Assembly: GCA_022570795.1 (NCBI GenBank)
Contig: JAKUDP010000028.1
Coordinates: 372,001 to 436,000, forward strand
Origin: Sphaerulina vaccinii
Lineage: Eukaryota > Ascomycota > Dothideomycetes > Mycosphaerellales > Mycosphaerellaceae
Length of the DNA stretch: 64,000 nucleotides
Direction of reading: 5' to 3'
The notes beneath the pieces are model-generated. The model had not been told where the DNA came from. It was given only the letters and a program-made list of their open reading frames with translations, and ran no database searches. The position numbers and the translations under genes are program-made. Shown in pieces: positions 18,900 through 31,682 of this stretch. Numbering within the stretch: the stretch's first letter is position 1; every line of letters begins with the position of its first letter.

Positions 18900-21680
18900 T
18901 CAATATCCAACAGCCCGACACAGTCCATATCCTACTGTGATAATTACGGCGTATGCCATGATACTGGCGGGGATACCTCTGGTTAGGAAGTGTCTGACTT
19001 GCAAATAACGCTGGCCAGTCTGAGAGTCTTCCATCATGATTGCAGCTGTGAAGGAGAGAGTCAGTGGACTTGCTGCAGGAATGGATATGGTTGGGACGAC
19101 TTACTCATATTTGGGAATCCACTTGTTGGCAGACCCATTGCAGCCGATGCCATGAGGACTGAAACCATAACGAGAAGGTTGGGAGCAGGATTATCCATAC
19201 CGGCTCCGACTTCGCGCACTAGAGGGAGGACGATCAACGCAGCGACAGTATGGCTGATGAAAGTGGCCACGACTCCGATCATAGCAGCGCACGCGCAGGC
19301 GATTCCATATAGAGATAGGTGGGAAACTTGAGCTGTGATCGATATGGCAATAGTCTTGAGCAGGCCGGAACTGTTGACAGCTTTACCAAGAGCCAGACCT
19401 CCTGCGGCGAGAATGATGATAGTCCATAGGAAGTTATTGAAATCTTCTTTTGTCAAAATTCCAGTTCCGAAGAAGAGTACGATGGGGATTATGGCGATTA
19501 CTCCCATGTCTCCGAAGATATGCTCGAGTTGATGGCTGACACACCATAGGGCAATCGTGACCAGCGTCACGATGCAGATGAACCATTGGATTCCGGTGAA
19601 CTTGTCTTTCATGGGACGGATTGGCACGATTGTTGTGTTGCGACCGGGTCGGAAGGTGACGAGTAGCAATACCCAGATGAGCAGAATGCTGATGATGCAC
19701 ACTGGCAAAGCGATGAAGAACCAAGTGCCCCAACCAGGTTGTGGCTGCATGTTCTCGAGGGCGATCAAGTTTTGTGGTGAAGCAATCGGCGATGCTGCAC
19801 CGCCCATATTCGAGGCCAGAGCTATGCCTAGGAGGAGAGCTTTGGTCATATCGCTATCAGCTGGCAGGTTTCGAAGGATTGGCTGCACGGTATGTTAGTG
19901 ATTGTCTAAACAACGTTGCATATGTAGACACACCTGAATAATACTGAAGCACAATACTGGCGCTGCCACATTACTGATCCACATGCTTGCGAACATGGCG
20001 ACCCCCATGCTGGTGAGCAGGACTGTACGTGGCTTCGTTCCCGCTTTGGACAGCACGAATGTTGCCATCATCTTGGCGATGTTGTACTTGCTCAGTGCAG
20101 CAGCAATGGTAAAGCCCCCGAGCAACAGCATGATCACAGGCGTCCACATAGATGCGAAGACGTAGCCTGCTGCTTCCTTGCTCGTCAAACGGCGATTGGG
20201 CTTAGCGTCTTCACGCACAACACGCAGCAGAACACACAGTAGTGGCACAGTGAGTGATGTAACGAAGAGTGGTATAGCCTGTTTCCTTATCAGCACCTCT
20301 CAGGCCTGGTTCAGACGAGACATTCACACATACCTCCGTAGCCCACAGTAAGCTGACGAACACAACTAGTGCCAGGCAATTTTGCTGCTCTGGTCGTTCC
20401 ATGATTGGAACAGACAACAAAACCGCGAATATTGCAATCACTAAGCAAAGGACCCAGAACGTCCCAGTCACCAGGAACTTCGGACATCTATACCTACCAA
20501 TTGGCAAGTTCACTTCCTTCGTGGTTCCATCGTCGTCGTCACCTTGCAGACGTGCGCGTTTGGGATCGTGGTCTTGGCCAAGCATGGTATTTCGAATACC
20601 CAGGTTTGCAGCTTGTGCTTTCCTCTCGATGCCGATCATTTCTCTCCAGACAGTGTTGCGCTCCCATACAACGTGTTCTCGCAGGTGCAAGCGGAGCTCC
20701 TGGCGAGCGGCCTCGACATCGCCTTTGGTCACGATGCCTGCATATGCTTCCTCCACTTTCTTCAGGTAGTCCGTAAGTTGTTCCATAGTGTGTGGCTGGA
20801 AGGGCTCAGCAGGTTTGACTTTATTAGCCACATATGACTTCTTCAGATTACGATCAAGAGTCTTATCATACTTCTTCAAGACTTTGTTAAAGCCTGTCTC
20901 GTTGAGCTGGATGAACGATCGCAATTCGCAGAGAGTCACGTAGAGATTCGTAGTCCTCTTCTTCAGCGTGATGCCTTCATCATACAGTGCCTGGAGCGCA
21001 TCATCGCCAAAGTCATTGAAAGCAGTACTAGGCCTTCTTCGAATCTCTGCGGAAGAGTCGCCATCCCAGTATGTGCCAGATGCAAGATCTTTCCGTTGTG
21101 TAGACCCACGCCTATCTTTCGCCCTGTCCAGTGTTGTGGACCTCTCCAGAGTCGATTGGCTCTTCGTAAGCGGAGCATGCTCGTTGTCCTCATCTTCGCT
21201 TTCATCTCCTTCCTCGAGTATATCAGCACGCCGACTGCTGCTCACTGTCGAGCTTTTCCTTTTCTTGCCCGGTAGGGTGCGGAAGATGCTCTGCTGCCGA
21301 GCTCGCGCCCACAGGCTCTGTCTTCGCTCGCCGCCCTGGCCATCTGCTTCCCCTGCTGCGTGTTCTGCTTCAAACTCCTCCACATCACGCAAGAGAGCAT
21401 CCACCTCGCCGAGAACCTCCAGTTCCTTGATCTGGTAGAAGCCGCATATCTTTTCTAGCTCATCATCCAACTTGCGGGTGAAAACTTTGTCGGGATCGTC
21501 CAAGGCGCCGTTCGTGAGCAGCGGGGAGGACTCGGGGTCTAGAGCATGCCCGGAAGCCTGGCCATTCTGATTGAGCTGCTTTTCAAGCTGATAGATGAGT
21601 TTCTTGAGGTTGGAGTAGGCGATGTAGTTGGACGACCAGTCTGGGACGGCGTTGAACTGGATGCTGTGAGAGAACTTCAT
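18900..21680 (-). CDS. SPX-domain low-affinity phosphate transporter (Pho87/Pho90/Pho91 type)
   Basis: Four exons (21680-20334, 20278-19934, 19882-19105, 19045-18900) with introns of 55, 51 and 59 nt encode 871 residues. The N-terminal SPX domain starts MKFSHSIQFNAVPDWSSNYI and LKKLIYQLEK, is split by an acidic/Ser-rich loop, and resumes at ALQALYDEGITLKKRTTNLY and LNETGFNKVLKKYDKTL. SPX domains sense inositol pyrophosphates and so cellular phosphate status. From about residue 420 there are a dozen hydrophobic segments of the DASS (SLC13-like) symporter fold, with NMGGAASPIASPQN as a substrate-site loop and a C-terminal LPTSGFPNMTAIMMEDSQTG. The predicted role is phosphate:cation uptake at the plasma membrane or release from the vacuole; yeast has both types and the sequence alone does not decide. 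Confidence 0.93.
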
Positions 21681-22711
21681 GTCGCGCTCGACGATATCGC
21701 AGAACTTCTGCCTACGCCGGAGTGAATCTCGACTGAGCCGGAGGACTCGTCCAGGTGATGATGCTGATGCTGACGGTGGTATATGATCTCGCTGCGTGGG
21801 AGCGAGCGCGGGTGGAGGCAGATCCTCGAGCTCGATTCCCGTCTCTGTTGTTCCTCGTGACTGATCGTGGGCGGGCCCTGGAGTCGGCGTCTCGTGTGTT
21901 CGTCGTTGCTGTCCTGGTCGATCAAAGCTCGTCCTACCACTACGGTGCCATGCCTCCAGCGTGTTGACGGTGAGAGCCGTTGCGGCGGCCCTAGCGGTCT
22001 ATACTGCTATGCTTAGTACATATATACAACCGCCAAATCTAGAGTGAGGCGGCTAGGTGGCAGACGATTCTGCTCGGCGGTATTGCATTCTGCTGGATTC
22101 CGATTGGTGTGTCACTGCTTTTGGTGAAGGTGTGGAGTGTGGAGGCTGAGAACTACTGAGACCAGCAATCACTCTTCAGACTTCCTTGCAGACTTCATCA
22201 TCAACGTCAGAAAAGCCAAGGCATGGCAGAGACAGGGGATACGCGTCTGTATTGACAATCTTATCACTTTGTGAAGCCGACCTCACCTCCTCCTCCCTCA
22301 CTTCAGTCACTCACGAGAAGCATATATTAAGGCTTCACTGGTATACTGCCATTGGGAAAAGAAACGGACAAATCCGAGCATCGGATCAGTACCGATCGTG
22401 CTGATAACCGGTCTCGCTCATTGATGCTAGTAAGTGCTGTACTGCTGACCATAGACTATGCGTGCTCGTGCTCGCGTAGGCACGTACGTTCACGAAACTC
22501 CTCCGACTTCGCTGAGTGCTCGAAACACATTCACGGGATATGACCGAGCGAGTCTATAAGGCTATGAGGTGCCCCGAACAAATGCTATGCGAGATTGAGA
22601 CTTCAAGCAGATCTCGAACCATTCGCTCGGCTTCCATCGATTTTCAGCTCCATTGTATGCCCGCTGGGAGCTTCCTTCGACAGCACCAGGACACCTCGAC
22701 ATATCCACATC
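21681..22711. promoter_or_regulatory. Divergent intergenic region
   Basis: About 1 kb between the start of the phosphate transporter and the start of the Ldh2-family gene. No coding signal. ACATATATACA at 22018-22028 is a TATA-like sequence in an otherwise unremarkable stretch. Confidence 0.4.
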
Positions 22712-23921
22712 ATGACTGAAGACACTGCTTCAGCAAGGAAATACCATGTCAAACCGGAAGATGCTCGAAGCTATGTGGAAGGGGTTCTGCAAGGCAACGG
22801 CGTGTCAACAGAACATGCAACTATCATTGCTCGATGCCTTGTAGCTGCCGATCTTCGTGGAGTGGATACACATGGCGTGAACCGGATCCCATCATATATG
22901 GCTCGAATCAGAGGTGGTGTGCTTGACGCGAGAGCACAACCTGCATTGAGCGAAGTCACGCCCGTTGTGGCTCAGGTCGATGCACAAAACAGTTTCGGAT
23001 TCGTTGCAGCCCATCTCGGGATGGCGAAAGCCATCGACATGGCTAAGATCTATGGCATTGGTATGGTCAGTATCAAGCACAGCAACCATTTTGGCATGTC
23101 CGCTTGGCTCGTGCAGCAAGCAATCGATCAAGGAATGATGAGTCTTGTCTTCACAAACAGCTCTCCCGCATTGGTGAGTCCCTTGCTATCATGACTTGCA
23201 GCTTTAATGAGGCCTTGACTGACTGTACTCCCGCGGTTGCTAGCCAGTGTGGGGAGGGAAGAGTAAGTTGATGGGCGTGAGTCCCATCGCCTGCGGGGCC
23301 CCAGCAGGAGAAGAGAAACCATTCATCCTGGATATGGCACCTTCTGTGGCCGCTCGAGGCAAAATCTACAAGGCCAAACGGCGTGGTGAAAAGATTCCTC
23401 TTGACTGGGCCCTTGACTGCGAAGGACAGCCCACCGATGATCCATCTAGGGCATTGGACGGCGTTATGCTCCCAATGGGTGGACCGAAGGGATCTGGTCT
23501 CTCAATCAGTGAGTCTCCGCATCAATATACCATGTCAGATAGCTGACGCGTCACTATAGTGATGGATGTATTCTCAGGCGTGCTTTCTGGCTCAGCATTT
23601 GCAGGCCATGTTACCAACCCATACGACCCAAGCAAGCCGGCAGACGTTGGCCACTTCCTCATCGCCATCAAGCCAGATCTTTTCATGACTTTGGCTGATT
23701 TCAAAGAGAGAATGGACTACCTCTATCAGCGAGTGGTTGGTTCTGACAAGATGGCAGGCGTGGACGCTATCTACTATCCTGGAGAAATGGAGCTCATCAC
23801 CGAGGAGAAACGAAAGAGGGATGGCATACCTTATGTCGAAGCCGAGATCCAGGCCTTGAACGACGAAGCCGATCGCGTGGGAGCGGAACACATCAAGGTT
23901 GAAGGTATTTTTGACGCCTGA
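22712..23921 (+). CDS. Malate/L-lactate dehydrogenase family protein (Ldh2)
   Basis: Three exons (22712-23173, 23244-23508, 23560-23921) with introns of 70 and 51 nt encode 362 residues. The protein belongs to the NAD(P)-dependent 2-hydroxyacid/2-oxoacid reductase superfamily that includes bacterial malate dehydrogenase of the YlbC/AllD type and is unrelated to classical Rossmann lactate dehydrogenase. Family landmarks are DLRGVDTHGVNRIPSY, the KHSNHFGMSAWL active-site segment with the catalytic His, and LPMGGPKGSGLS. Glycine and hydrophobic spacing is intact and the length is normal. An in-frame ATG at 22595 exists, but the one at 22712 starts directly on the conserved region. The substrate cannot be deduced. 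It is followed on the same strand by a sugar-porter gene. Confidence 0.88.
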
Positions 23922-24965
23922 CTGCCATGTGGACACCTGCCTGTCAACCATGCGCATACCTGCTAGCCATGCGATGGACACTTAGGGTTGGTGCATTGGA
24001 AGAAACAGGCTAAAGAATCTACCGGCTAACCACACGCGAAAAGTGCGCGGCGGATAAAAGTCCGCAGAGATCACTGGTACATGCTAGCGAGTCTCGATTT
24101 CCCAATTCTCACTCCACCGCCGACTACAACACTGCAATGCCTGCCATTGGGGTTCGCTTAGAAACATCGGCATCTCGTACGACCAATACCCATGCGAATA
24201 TCTGATCTACGTTGCACATGGGGAGCTCCACGGCTCACGCGACTTCACACGATATACCAACACGAGTCTTCCGCATCCTACACGGCGTTCCAACCAGCTT
24301 GGCATCACGATTGTCTGCACCACAACGGCGACAGACGGGTTAACTCGTGCCGATTATTCTCTCAACAACATGTCTCCGAGAGCTGGTGGAGGTACACACC
24401 GCCAGCTCGCCCGCCCCACAGCAGAGATTGATTGACTATCATCGCCTGCACTCCGGAAAGACAAAGCTTTCCCACGTTACCTCTCCGATAGCTTGGCTAG
24501 CGACTACTGCGAGCTATATAGCTTGGCAACCTCGCCGCTGACATTTGAGCCTTGTTCATTTGGCAATCACGCGCGACAGGCCCACAAGTACCCAGACACC
24601 AGTAACACGTCCCGCATGCTTCTCGCTGCAAACCTAACCCGCATTCGCTCCACGATCCCCCAACGATGTTCTGCCGTACACTGTGGAGACGTTCGTTTGC
24701 ATGGCAATGGCAGGGATACATCAATACTATCAGGACTGGCTTGTTTGAAGGGTCCATCTGCAGCTTTGCGGGCAGCTTCAGTGCATGCCGTACTCGGGCA
24801 GCGCTTACATTGGACTAGAGATTTCCCGTGCGAGGAACTCTCTTGGAATCCGAAGCGTAGTGCAGAAAATGTACTTCTAAGTAGAGACTGATCCCCCGAA
24901 GCGGCGCATCTTCCTCTGCCACTTTTCGCGCAGCATAGCTCAAGACTCCTCAAGCTCCAGCCAAG
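23922..24965. promoter_or_regulatory. Promoter region of the MFS sugar porter
   Basis: About 1 kb without recognisable genes between two genes on the plus strand. The GGATAAAAG at about 24052 could be a TATA element but lies 900 bases from the ATG. Short frames near 24490-24950 have no protein-like features. Confidence 0.4.
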
Positions 24966-26825
24966 ATGGGCTTCCTCAATCGCGGCAACACTGATGCTCC
25001 TAATGAGATCTTGAACTGGCGTCTCTGGTATGGCGTGTTTGGTGAGCAGCAGAAACGATGCGAGACAGCTGTGAACGTGATCCGACTGACATGAACCACA
25101 GTCTTCGGCCTCATGGGCGCAGCTCGTGGAGTCGACGAAGGTCTCATTGGCACAACAGCGACTCTACCCAGCTTTTCCAAGACTTTCGGTCTGAAAGACA
25201 AGCATCTCACCAAAGCAGAGCAAGCCGATCGACTCAGCAATATCACGTCTATGGTCCAGCTAGGAAGCATCGCTGGAGCTTTGATCGCATTCTACATCAC
25301 AGATAAGATCGGTCGTCTATGGGCAACAAGACAATTGTGCGTACTCTGGGTGCTAGGCATTACAATCTTCCTCACTGCGGGCCATACTGGCCATATTGGA
25401 ATGGTATACGCTGGACGTTTCAGTAAGTTCTCTGGCAGTATAACGAACGGACTGCTTCTCTGACTATCATCACCTAGTCGCGGGCCTTGGCATCGGCCAA
25501 ACCACAGTCGTCGCTCCCACCTATCTCGCAGAAATCTCACCCAAATTCACCCGAGGACTCTGTGTCTGCATGTTCTCCGGATCTGTCTACCTAGGAATCA
25601 TGCTCGGCTACTTCAGCGTCTGGGGCTGCTCTCTGCACATATCGAAAGACACACAACTGCAATGGGTCGTACCAAACTTGCTACACATCTACTTCGCTGC
25701 TATCATCTTCTTGACTTCATTCCTGGCTGTCGAGTCGCCTAGATGGCTGTTGAAGGTCGGCAAGAACGAGCAGGCAGTGAAGAATATGTCGACATTGAGG
25801 AATCTGCCTGAGGACCATTGGTATGTCCAGGCCGAGATCATCGACATTAAGGATCAACTGGACCGTGAGCGAGAGGCGACCATGGGTACGAAGTGGTATG
25901 GTGTCGTACGCGAGCTTGTGGGAACTGCTGCGAACCGATATCGTCTTATGCTCTCTGTGTTCTCACAGCTGCTGTCTCAGTGGTAAGATGGATTCCATTT
26001 ATCACGTGTCTCTTATGCTAATCAACTCGCGTCTAGGTCTGGTGCTAACAGCATCACGATCTACGCACCTGAATACTTCGCCCTCGTCGGCCAAACCGGC
26101 TCGAACGAGAAGCTCTTCGCAACGGCGATCTTCGGAGTTGTGAAGTTCATCTCAGCACTCCTCTGTGCCTTCTTCTTGATCGACTACGTTGGACGCAAGC
26201 GATCCTTGATGATCGGCATCACGCTCCAATTCGTCGCTATGCTCTACATGGCCGGTTTCCTGCTAGCAGATAAGAATGTGGACGATCTCGAAAGCCAACC
26301 TCCGGCCATGAAGAAGGCTGCTACTGGTGCGATTGTCATGATCTACCTGAGTGGCTTTGGATGGGCCATGGTAAGTGAACACGAAGCACATCCTGGACAC
26401 GCTGCTAATAGTCTTCACAGGGCTGGAACTCCATCCAATATCTCATCAACTCCGAAATCTACCCTCTCCGCCTCCGAGCCATCGGAGGATCCTTCGCCAT
26501 GACTTTCCACTTCGTCAACCAATACGGCAACTCGAAGGCAGTTCCAGAGATGTTCTTAGGCATGACACATGGTGGTACTATGATGTTCTTCTGTGTCGTT
26601 ACATTGATCGGACTAGCTTGGGCTTGGTTCTTCTTGCCAGAACTTGCAGGCAAGAGTCTGGAAGACGTTGATGCTGTGTTCGATTTGCCTTGGTACTTGA
26701 TTGGAAGGAAGGGTAAGGAGCTTACAAAAGGTGTTGGTGGAGCGCTGGAGCACTTTCATGAGAAGTCTGTGGTTGAGGAGGCTGAGACTGTTGAGAATGT
26801 TACGGATGCACAGCGAAAGGCTTGA
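24966..26825 (+). CDS. MFS sugar porter family transporter
   Basis: Five exons (24966-25041, 25102-25422, 25478-25982, 26037-26370, 26421-26825) with introns of 60, 55, 54, 54 and 50 nt keep one frame for 546 residues. Twelve membrane segments are expected. Sugar-porter signatures are present: DKIGRLWATRQ after helix 2 (the D-x-x-GRR/K loop), LGIGQTTVVAPTYLAEISP in helix 4, VESPRWLLKVGK before the central loop, IDYVGRKRSLM after helix 8, PELAGKSLEDVD at the end. The segment GWNSIQYLINSEIYPLRLRA is typical of the fungal quinate/galacturonate/xylose-like branch, but the substrate is uncertain. The N-terminus is short, and the Glu-rich tail EEAETVENV is cytoplasmic. Plasma-membrane proton symport is inferred from the family. 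Confidence 0.9.
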
Positions 26826-27126
26826 GAGATGGAGTCTGGCAAATGAGCACTCGCGATCTGGACGGGCCTGGAAGGAAGTAACAACAAAATGCATAGCAAA
26901 TTGCAATATGATGCTGTTATCGTGATGCTTTCGTCGCCATCAATGTCATTCACTTGCCTTGTCAATAATGTTACACAAAACGTGGGGAGCTTCCGTCCAA
27001 GCTTCATCTCCAATGCTGTTTGCTTGCAATGTCATCACACTGAACACCTACCAACGCACATCTTAAAGGCACTTCAGACCTGCTACCCTATCCAGATCGC
27101 TGTCTACTCACAGCATCGCCGCCGCC

Positions 27127-27912
27127 ATGTCTGCTCCCGCATCAACGACGTCTCGCCTCATCCGCCAATGCATTCGCAATAGCTCCAAAGCCATCATCAA
27201 GCCAACCACAACACGCCAAATCCAGGTCCAGTCGCGCGCAACATCACGACTAGCAGTTCCCACCACCTCACAGCCGAAACGATGGCTGTCAGTATCAAGC
27301 AAGTCGAGAGCGGGTATAATGCCAGACGCAGAAGAGCCCAAGCCACCTAATGATGAAGCTATCAAACCACCTTCAGACCTGCAGCCAGCTCAGCTTACAG
27401 AGGATGAATATATGGAGCTTTCTGATGAGCAGATGGATCTTATATGTGAGAAAGCAGAGGCTATGCAGGAGTCGAGGGAGGATGTTGAGGTGGAGTATTC
27501 GGTGAGTTCTACCAATAAACATCACGTCTCTCGCGATTGCTGCCATTTGAGCCGCTCAGAGCAAGGCTAGCCAGTGGACAGAGCAGTTGGATTATGCATT
27601 CAAGTAATAGGGACTAACATGTCACAACAGGCCGGTGTGCTGAACATCGTCTTTCCTCCCAATGGCACCTATGTCATCAACAAACAGCCACCGAACAAGC
27701 AAATCTGGCTCTCGTCGCCGATTTCAGGACCGAAACGCTACGATTGGGTTGTTTCTGGCGAGAGTATGCATCAAAAGGAAGGAGGTGGACATGGAGAGTG
27801 GGTATACCTACGTGACGGCACGAGACTGAATGCATTACTGAGTAAAGAGCTTGGATTGGCTATCGATCACAACGAGGAGGAAATGACTCCAAGTAAGGAT
27901 GCCACTGAGTAG
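27127..27912 (+). CDS. YFH1: Frataxin homologue, mitochondrial
   Basis: Two exons (27127-27501 and 27631-27912) with a 129-nt phase-0 intron encode 218 residues. The N-terminal 65 residues are rich in Arg, Ser and Thr and lack acids (SRLIRQCIRNSSKAIIK), a mitochondrial targeting sequence. The mature part starts with the acidic helix region LTEDEYMELSDEQMD and REDVEVEYS. The conserved beta sheet follows: GTYVINKQPPNKQIWLSSP, ISGPKRYDW and WVYLRDGTRL. Frataxin binds iron and stimulates iron-sulfur cluster assembly on the Isu scaffold. A loop with VSGESMHQKEGGGHGE is longer than in yeast. The intron is more than twice the local norm and could be a very old introner, but I see no clear match. Confidence 0.93.
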
Positions 27913-28447
27913 TTGGCAATAGCTCGGGAGATGAGCGATGATCGGATCACCATATCTCGAGACAGAGCTTAGAGATATTGAATCCGAGCTCAGAGAGGAT
28001 TTCTGACATTTGACTCGATGACCACCTTTGCTTCTGCCATGCCTCTAGCCTCTGGAGTCTCTCTGTCAACGAGCAGCCACCGAGCCATCGCGGCTCCAGA
28101 TAGGGGTGCATTACCAGCGAATTGCATCTCAGAGAGGATTGCATCTCAGAGAGGATATCCAGTTTTGCCCGCTTGCTTCAAGCAACCTATCTGCGCTGCC
28201 ACTCCTTCGCCATTCACCCTGCTATCCTCTCGTAGCTCATCGCTTGTCTGTGGTGCTTTCTCTTGCAGCCAAAGGGCCTGAGGCGGCTCAGCTGGCAAAG
28301 CTCCATGCGTGTGCACCGTGACATTAACCAGCAAGTCTGAGACTGCGGTATCAAGCAGTAGCATGCGCAGTGCGCCTTCATCCTTCGCCTGCGATCTGTT
28401 TACAATGCATCTTCACCATTCCTCAAACTCCATAGCCTTCTCCACAT
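27913..28447. other. Convergent intergenic region with a short direct repeat
   Basis: The region lies between frataxin and DPH3. No gene. At 28123-28160 the unit TTGCATCTCAGAGAGGAT occurs twice in direct succession, and the first base pattern recurs at 27990 (TCAGAGAGGATTTC). The repeat is short and of unknown meaning. Confidence 0.4.
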
Positions 28448-28767
28448 TCAAGCCACAGCAACCGGCTGCTGCGTCTCTTGTGTCTGCTTCTGTTGCTCAC
28501 CACCACCATCCGGCTTAGGCAAATCATCCACATCAAAAATCACCCTGATTTGCAGACTACAGCTCGGACAGACCGCGATTTCTTCGCCACCGCGCAGGTC
28601 ATCGATGGTGATTTCGAAGCGGTCGCCGCAGGGACATGGGTAGTGGTAGATTTGGAGGGTCGAGTCGTAGGTCATGTCCTGTTTAGTGTGAGTGGTGAGG
28701 GTTTGTTTGGTTGAAAGGGCGGATATACCTCGATCTCGATCTCGTCATATATGTTTTCGTCTGCCAT
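28448..28767 (-). CDS. DPH3: Diphthamide biosynthesis protein 3 (Dph3/Kti11, CSL zinc finger)
   Basis: Two exons (28767-28729, 13 codons, and 28678-28448) with a 50-nt intron encode 89 residues. The N-terminus MADENIYDEIEIEDM and the four zinc/iron-binding cysteines in CPCGDRFEI and VCPSCSLQIRV are exactly those of the CSL-type finger. The segment DDLRGGEEIA lies between them. The protein is an electron carrier for the radical-SAM enzyme Dph1-Dph2, which modifies elongation factor 2, and also serves Elongator-dependent tRNA wobble modification. The C-terminus is a Gln-rich tail (GGGEQQKQTQETQQ) longer than in yeast. Confidence 0.95.
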
Positions 28768-29074
28768 GATTACTGCGAGAAGTGGGCGAGATGTATAGGA
28801 TGCGAATGTGTAGAAGATGTGTGAGTGAGGCTCAAAGTGAGTGGGGACTTTTTCGGTGGCGGATTTGACTCAAAGTCTGTTGCGACGCGACCTGATCGAT
28901 CTCCTGAATATCAACAACATTACCTCTGAGATCGACGATAACGACAAGACAACGACGACGCGCGCTTGCACGACTATTTGAGGCTGTGTTGCGATGCGAC
29001 CTTCTGAACAACAACATCAAGAACCAACGAATGAAGCACGACGGCTCATACTGGCAGGACTATCTATGCAAGAA
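28768..29074. other. Short intergenic spacer
   Basis: About 300 bases between the DPH3 start and the 3' end of the next minus-strand gene. It must hold the DPH3 promoter. No further feature was seen. Confidence 0.4.
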
Positions 29075-30750
29075 CTAGTGAGCGAACCGGAAATCTAATC
29101 TTTTGTTGCCCTCATCTGTCGTGGTCGCTAAGTAATGCTCCTTCTCTTCTTTCGTCTTATTGTCCCAGATTACGGCTCTCCTCCTGTTAACAGTCACATA
29201 GAAGATCTTCGCGAACACGAACATGCAGATATTCCACGCCACGAGTCCAAGAAGCACCTTGTTACCAGTGTAATATTCCGGCTTGTCCGAGGTACGATAT
29301 ATGTTATTACCAATGATGTTGCTGATCTGGACCGTCATGTTGTAGATGCTGGAGGCTACAGTCCGCGTTCGCACAGACCCAGCATTCCGAGATGTAATGG
29401 CGACTATTGCAGCGTGGACGTAAGGCATAGCATACAGCAGTACCGAGAGGATCCAGGCAACCCAGGGCGAGCGACTTGCCGGCAATACTTCGAGCGCTAC
29501 CAGAAACGGCAGAGCCCAGAACTGGCTGATCGTGGCAAGCAAGAACCGCTCATTCAGCTTCTCGGTCAACCACGTGAAGGCGAGCAGGTTGATGATGAAG
29601 ATCACATATGCCGGGATCGTGAGCAGATTGGTCTCAAAAGTCCCGAAGCCCACATTCTTCAGCTGCAATGTCAAGTACGAGGTGATCGGAATAGTTGGAA
29701 TCATCCAAGTCAGGCCAAGAAGATAGACCGGCCACATGTGATAATCCTTTAGGCACTTCCAGAACATTACGATGCTCAGGCCTTCACGATTATGCATGTC
29801 GCCCTTGCTAGGATCGTCCCGCAAGATCCTGTTCACCATGATCTTCTCTTGCCGCTCAGTGAACCATCCTTTGGCGCCACGGAACCAGGAGCTTGTCTGA
29901 GTTGGCGACGGTGGCAGGTAGAAGTACGAGAGGAACCCGATGATGCCTGTGATGGTTCCTTCGAGAGCGAACAACCAACGCCATCCTGCCAGTCCATTGA
30001 CACCTCGAAGATGCAGTATACCGTAGGCAAGAAACGCTGAAACGATACTGGTCGATTGGTACGCCGTCCAGAAGAAGGACAATCTTATCGGCAGCTCCTT
30101 GCCAGTGTAGAAGTACGACAAATACAGGATCACATCAGGAATGAAGCCTCCTTCAATGAGACCTAGCAGAGCGCGTGTGGCCCAGAACGAGCTCTTGCCA
30201 GTCAAGAAGGCCTGCATGCATGCAACCAGCGACCACGATACCATCTGTATGGGAATCCAGTTGTCTGGTCCAATCTTCTTCGAGATCAATTGAGACGGCA
30301 GTTCGGCGAAGAGAAACGTGAGGTAGAAAATCGTCTGGCCCGTGTTGTACTCGTTCGTGGTCATTCCGAGGTCGTCGAGCATGTTATCACTCAACGCCTG
30401 GAGGATGTTTCCGCGGTCCAGCTGCAGTGCGAAGAACATCAAACATGCCCATGTACAGATACGGGCATCTAATCGTTGTCAGCGCGCCACTCTCAAGGTC
30501 TGCTCAAGCACATACCGATCTTGCGAACGACTCGTTTCTCCTCTTTCGGCTCCCACTGGAACTTGGGATCATATCGATGTGAACCTTCATATTCGGCAAT
30601 GGGCTTGTAGAAGTCCTCGAGGCTGTCGGTCTCTTCGAATGTCTTCGCACCAGCTCTAGGGACCACAGCTCCTGAATGCTCCTTCGAGACATAAGCGTCG
30701 CTCGACGATGTCCGGGAAGACACATCAGGCGAAGGCTTGAGCTTTGCCAT
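29075..30750 (-). CDS. MFS permease of the anion:cation symporter (Dal5/allantoate) family
   Basis: Two exons (30750-30516 and 30468-29075) with a 47-nt intron encode 542 residues. After a polar N-terminus the block KEEKRVVRKIDARICTWACL leads into the first membrane helix, the usual start for this family. Further landmarks are LDRGNILQAL after helix 1, YNTGQTIFYLTFLFAELPSQ, RALLGLIEGGFIPD in helix 4 and SSIYNMTVQISNIIGNNIY. Twelve helices are expected. Family members carry allantoate, nicotinate, pantothenate and, in yeast Soa1, sulfonates and inorganic sulfur anions. The start at 30750 was chosen because MAKLKPSPD begins a normal polar tail; an ATG at 30792 is possible. The gene is divergent from the TauD-type dioxygenase, which makes an organic sulfur anion a reasonable but untested substrate. 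Confidence 0.9.
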
Positions 30751-31682
30751 CTTGGCTGATATTGATCTGCCTGGAAAGTCGCCAAGTCGCACTTCCTAAC
30801 TTCCAAGAAAGACAGAGTCGCACGTTCGCGAAAGTCACGACGCCCAGAGGTCTATAAGCGTGCTCAAGCACTTTACCATTACGCTGGCATCAGGTTACTG
30901 GCCGCGCTCAACCCGTGGCACAGCTAGGGTGACACGTTGTAGCAGTGGACCTACCGGCACATCGAAACTCGTCGCAAGTCCCATGACGACTAAGATAACA
31001 GCTGAATGCGACGCTGGTCCACCACCAACATGAAGATTTTCAACATTCTGTGCAATTGCGAGCCGGGTGAAGTGCAGACATGTGGCGAAGACAAGGACCC
31101 GATGAAATGGCCTTGAGTATGTCCACATTTGGGAGAAATCTCACCAATCATACGGCGAGCACGCCATTTGAGACCAGTGTGAGAAATGTAGCAGGGCTGC
31201 TTTGACCTTCTTGTTTGAGCTAACAAAGCAATATGAGTGGTCGACACATAGCGATATACGGCCTGTCGCCGATGAGCCGTCTTTGCTCGGCACGCGTCTT
31301 CCACGTTGCTGCACCCCACCTGGTGTGCTCGACCATTGGCTTCGACGCAAGCGATCAACGAATGTAGCAACGTTCTCTTGCGTCTAGTACACGCACATAC
31401 AGGCATATGAAGCTTCGCAAGAGAGCTCCGCCTTGTGTCAGCCTATAGGCATCCGCGACAAGAAAGACAAGGCCCTTGATCTTTGATGCTACAATGACAA
31501 GGCCCGATGCCGGAATGGCGACTCCCACAGTATATGTGAGCTCATGCTTGCTTCGAAGCTCGTCTTCTCTATAACTTGCTGCAACTTCTGGACTCTGCTC
31601 CAGACTAATACGAACTGAGATACGACCCCAAAGACATCCTTTCAACACGAAACACAGCTTAATCTATTACCCACCATACATT
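30751..31682. promoter_or_regulatory. Shared promoter region of the permease and the dioxygenase
   Basis: A 932-base divergent intergenic region without recognisable coding sequence. I looked by eye for palindromes of the CYS3/MetR sulfur-regulator type and saw no convincing one. The A/C-rich stretch before 31683 looks like the leader of the plus-strand gene. Confidence 0.4.

Noticed and set aside
27502..27630. Frataxin 129-nt intron as a further introner copy
   Set aside because: The length fits, but I found neither the AGATACTTGC block nor the GAGCTC core; only the general branch point ACTAAC is shared.
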